In this document: positions 63,539 through 64,000 of the stretch, piece after piece
How positions within the stretch are numbered: position 1 is the stretch's first letter
Layout of the letters: each line of letters opens with the position of its first letter
Position numbers and translations under genes: made by a program
NCBI RefSeq assembly: GCF_018131105.1
Contig: NZ_JAFCJI010000001.1
Location: 310,001-374,000, forward strand
DNA length: 64,000 nucleotides
Source: Bradyrhizobium manausense
GTDB taxonomy: Bacteria; Pseudomonadota; Alphaproteobacteria; Rhizobiales; Xanthobacteraceae
Reading direction: 5' to 3'
Notes under the pieces: generated by a model
What the model was told of the DNA's origin: nothing
Database searches by the model: none
Seen by the model: only the letters and a program-made list of their open reading frames with translations

Positions 63539-64000
63539 ATGGCAATAACCTTGAATGTCATCGTTCAAGGCGTGCTCACCGGCCTCGTTTATGGATTAAT
63601 GGCTTTGGGCCTATCGGTGATCTTCGGCGTGATGCGCGTCGTCAACTTTGCGCATGGCGAGTTCACTGTCATCGGGATGTATGCGGCCTTTATCCTGTTC
63701 GAGGTGCTGCATCTGGATCCACTCTACGCATTGCTGCCGATCGGAGCGGTCTTCTTTGCGGTCGGCTACCTGCTACAGCGGACGCTGATCAATCCTTTTG
63801 TCGGACGAGCCGAGCACGAGCAGTTCATCCTTTTGGTGGGGCTCGCCACCGTGATCGTCAACGGGCTTCTCATGATCTTCGGTCCCGATGCGCGACCGAT
63901 CAACCTCCCCTACAGCTTCGATAGCTATGCGATCGGTCCGCTATTCCTCGACAAGGTCAGGGTGCTTGCTGCGCTTGCTGCCGTGGCGGTCGCGACCGCT
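63539..64000 (+). CDS. livH: Branched-chain amino-acid ABC permease, LivH type (5' part)
   Basis: The visible 154 codons run off the window end. They start MAITLNVIVQGVLTGLVYGL and contain ALGLSVIFGVMRVVNFAHGEF, the conserved LivH motif, followed by further hydrophobic helices (LLPIGAVFFAVGYLLQ, FILLVGLATVIVNGLLMIFG). LivH and LivM form the membrane channel of HAAT-family importers. The ribosome-binding site is CTGGAGTTGGGA. The next genes (livM, livG, livF) would be expected beyond the window. Confidence 0.92.
   Translation, partial: MAITLNVIVQGVLTGLVYGLMALGLSVIFGVMRVVNFAHGEFTVIGMYAAFILFEVLHLDPLYALLPIGAVFFAVGYLLQRTLINPFVGRAEHEQFILLVGLATVIVNGLLMIFGPDARPINLPYSFDSYAIGPLFLDKVRVLAALAAVAVATA

Overview
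The window looks like chromosome from a GC-rich alphaproteobacterium, most likely Bradyrhizobium or a close relative in the Nitrobacteraceae. Three things point there. First is the gene content: glutaryl-CoA dehydrogenase, many acyl-CoA and ABC-transport genes, a ClpS2-like adaptor, extensin-like and DUF1194 proteins, and J-domain and ECF genes. Second is the strong GC3 codon bias. Third are short palindromic intergenic repeats of a type I recall from these genomes. The genus assignment is inference, because no rRNA or marker tree is available here.

Positions 1-44,825 are ordinary core and near-core chromosome. In order they hold: the end of ribB/ribBA; gcdH; a metallo-beta-lactamase-fold hydrolase; membrane proteins of unknown role; a branched-chain-type solute-binding protein and an acyl-CoA ligase, each with a clear terminator; extensin-like and L,D-transpeptidase envelope genes; corA; pdxH with an SDR; a DnaJ-type co-chaperone; an ECF sigma/anti-sigma pair; fabI with a histidine phosphatase; aroC; a class III nucleotidyl cyclase; a leuCD-like pair with a 2-hydroxycarboxylate carrier and a divergent LysR regulator; clpS; an MFS-crcB operon behind a fluoride riboswitch; a run of minus-strand housekeeping genes (5'-nucleotidase, HDAC-like, xseB, dxs, ndt-like, tlyA, TrmA/RlmD-like); an enoyl-CoA hydratase; an MFS carrier; and a DmdC-like acyl-CoA dehydrogenase.

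At 44,826-44,900 lies tRNA-Gln(UUG). Its last 52 bases are repeated exactly at 60,615-60,666, which defines a 15.8-kb island. The left part (about 44.9-50.5 kb) has the layout of a phage satellite (PICI/SaPI-like): tyrosine integrase and a small xis-like HTH gene on one strand; a 25-bp inverted repeat carrying TATAAT on both strands; then an AlpA-like HTH gene, small genes, a Toprim/SF3 primase-helicase and a small terminase subunit on the other strand. No large terminase, capsid, tail or lysis gene is visible. The middle carries two serine recombinases and a tandem 23-bp repeat. The right part (about 54-60.2 kb), visibly poorer in GC, carries two O-antigen-ligase/polymerase-like proteins, a polytopic membrane protein, a zinc-ribbon protein and an FkbM-like methyltransferase, which together suggest surface-polysaccharide cargo.

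Right of the island (60,667-62,209) is a degraded zone. It holds the N-terminal part of a second, DUF6538-type integrase and a shred of an ABC ATPase, so the same tRNA may have been hit more than once. The window ends in a branched-chain-amino-acid-type ABC uptake operon: a solute-binding protein and the start of a LivH-type permease, which runs off the end.
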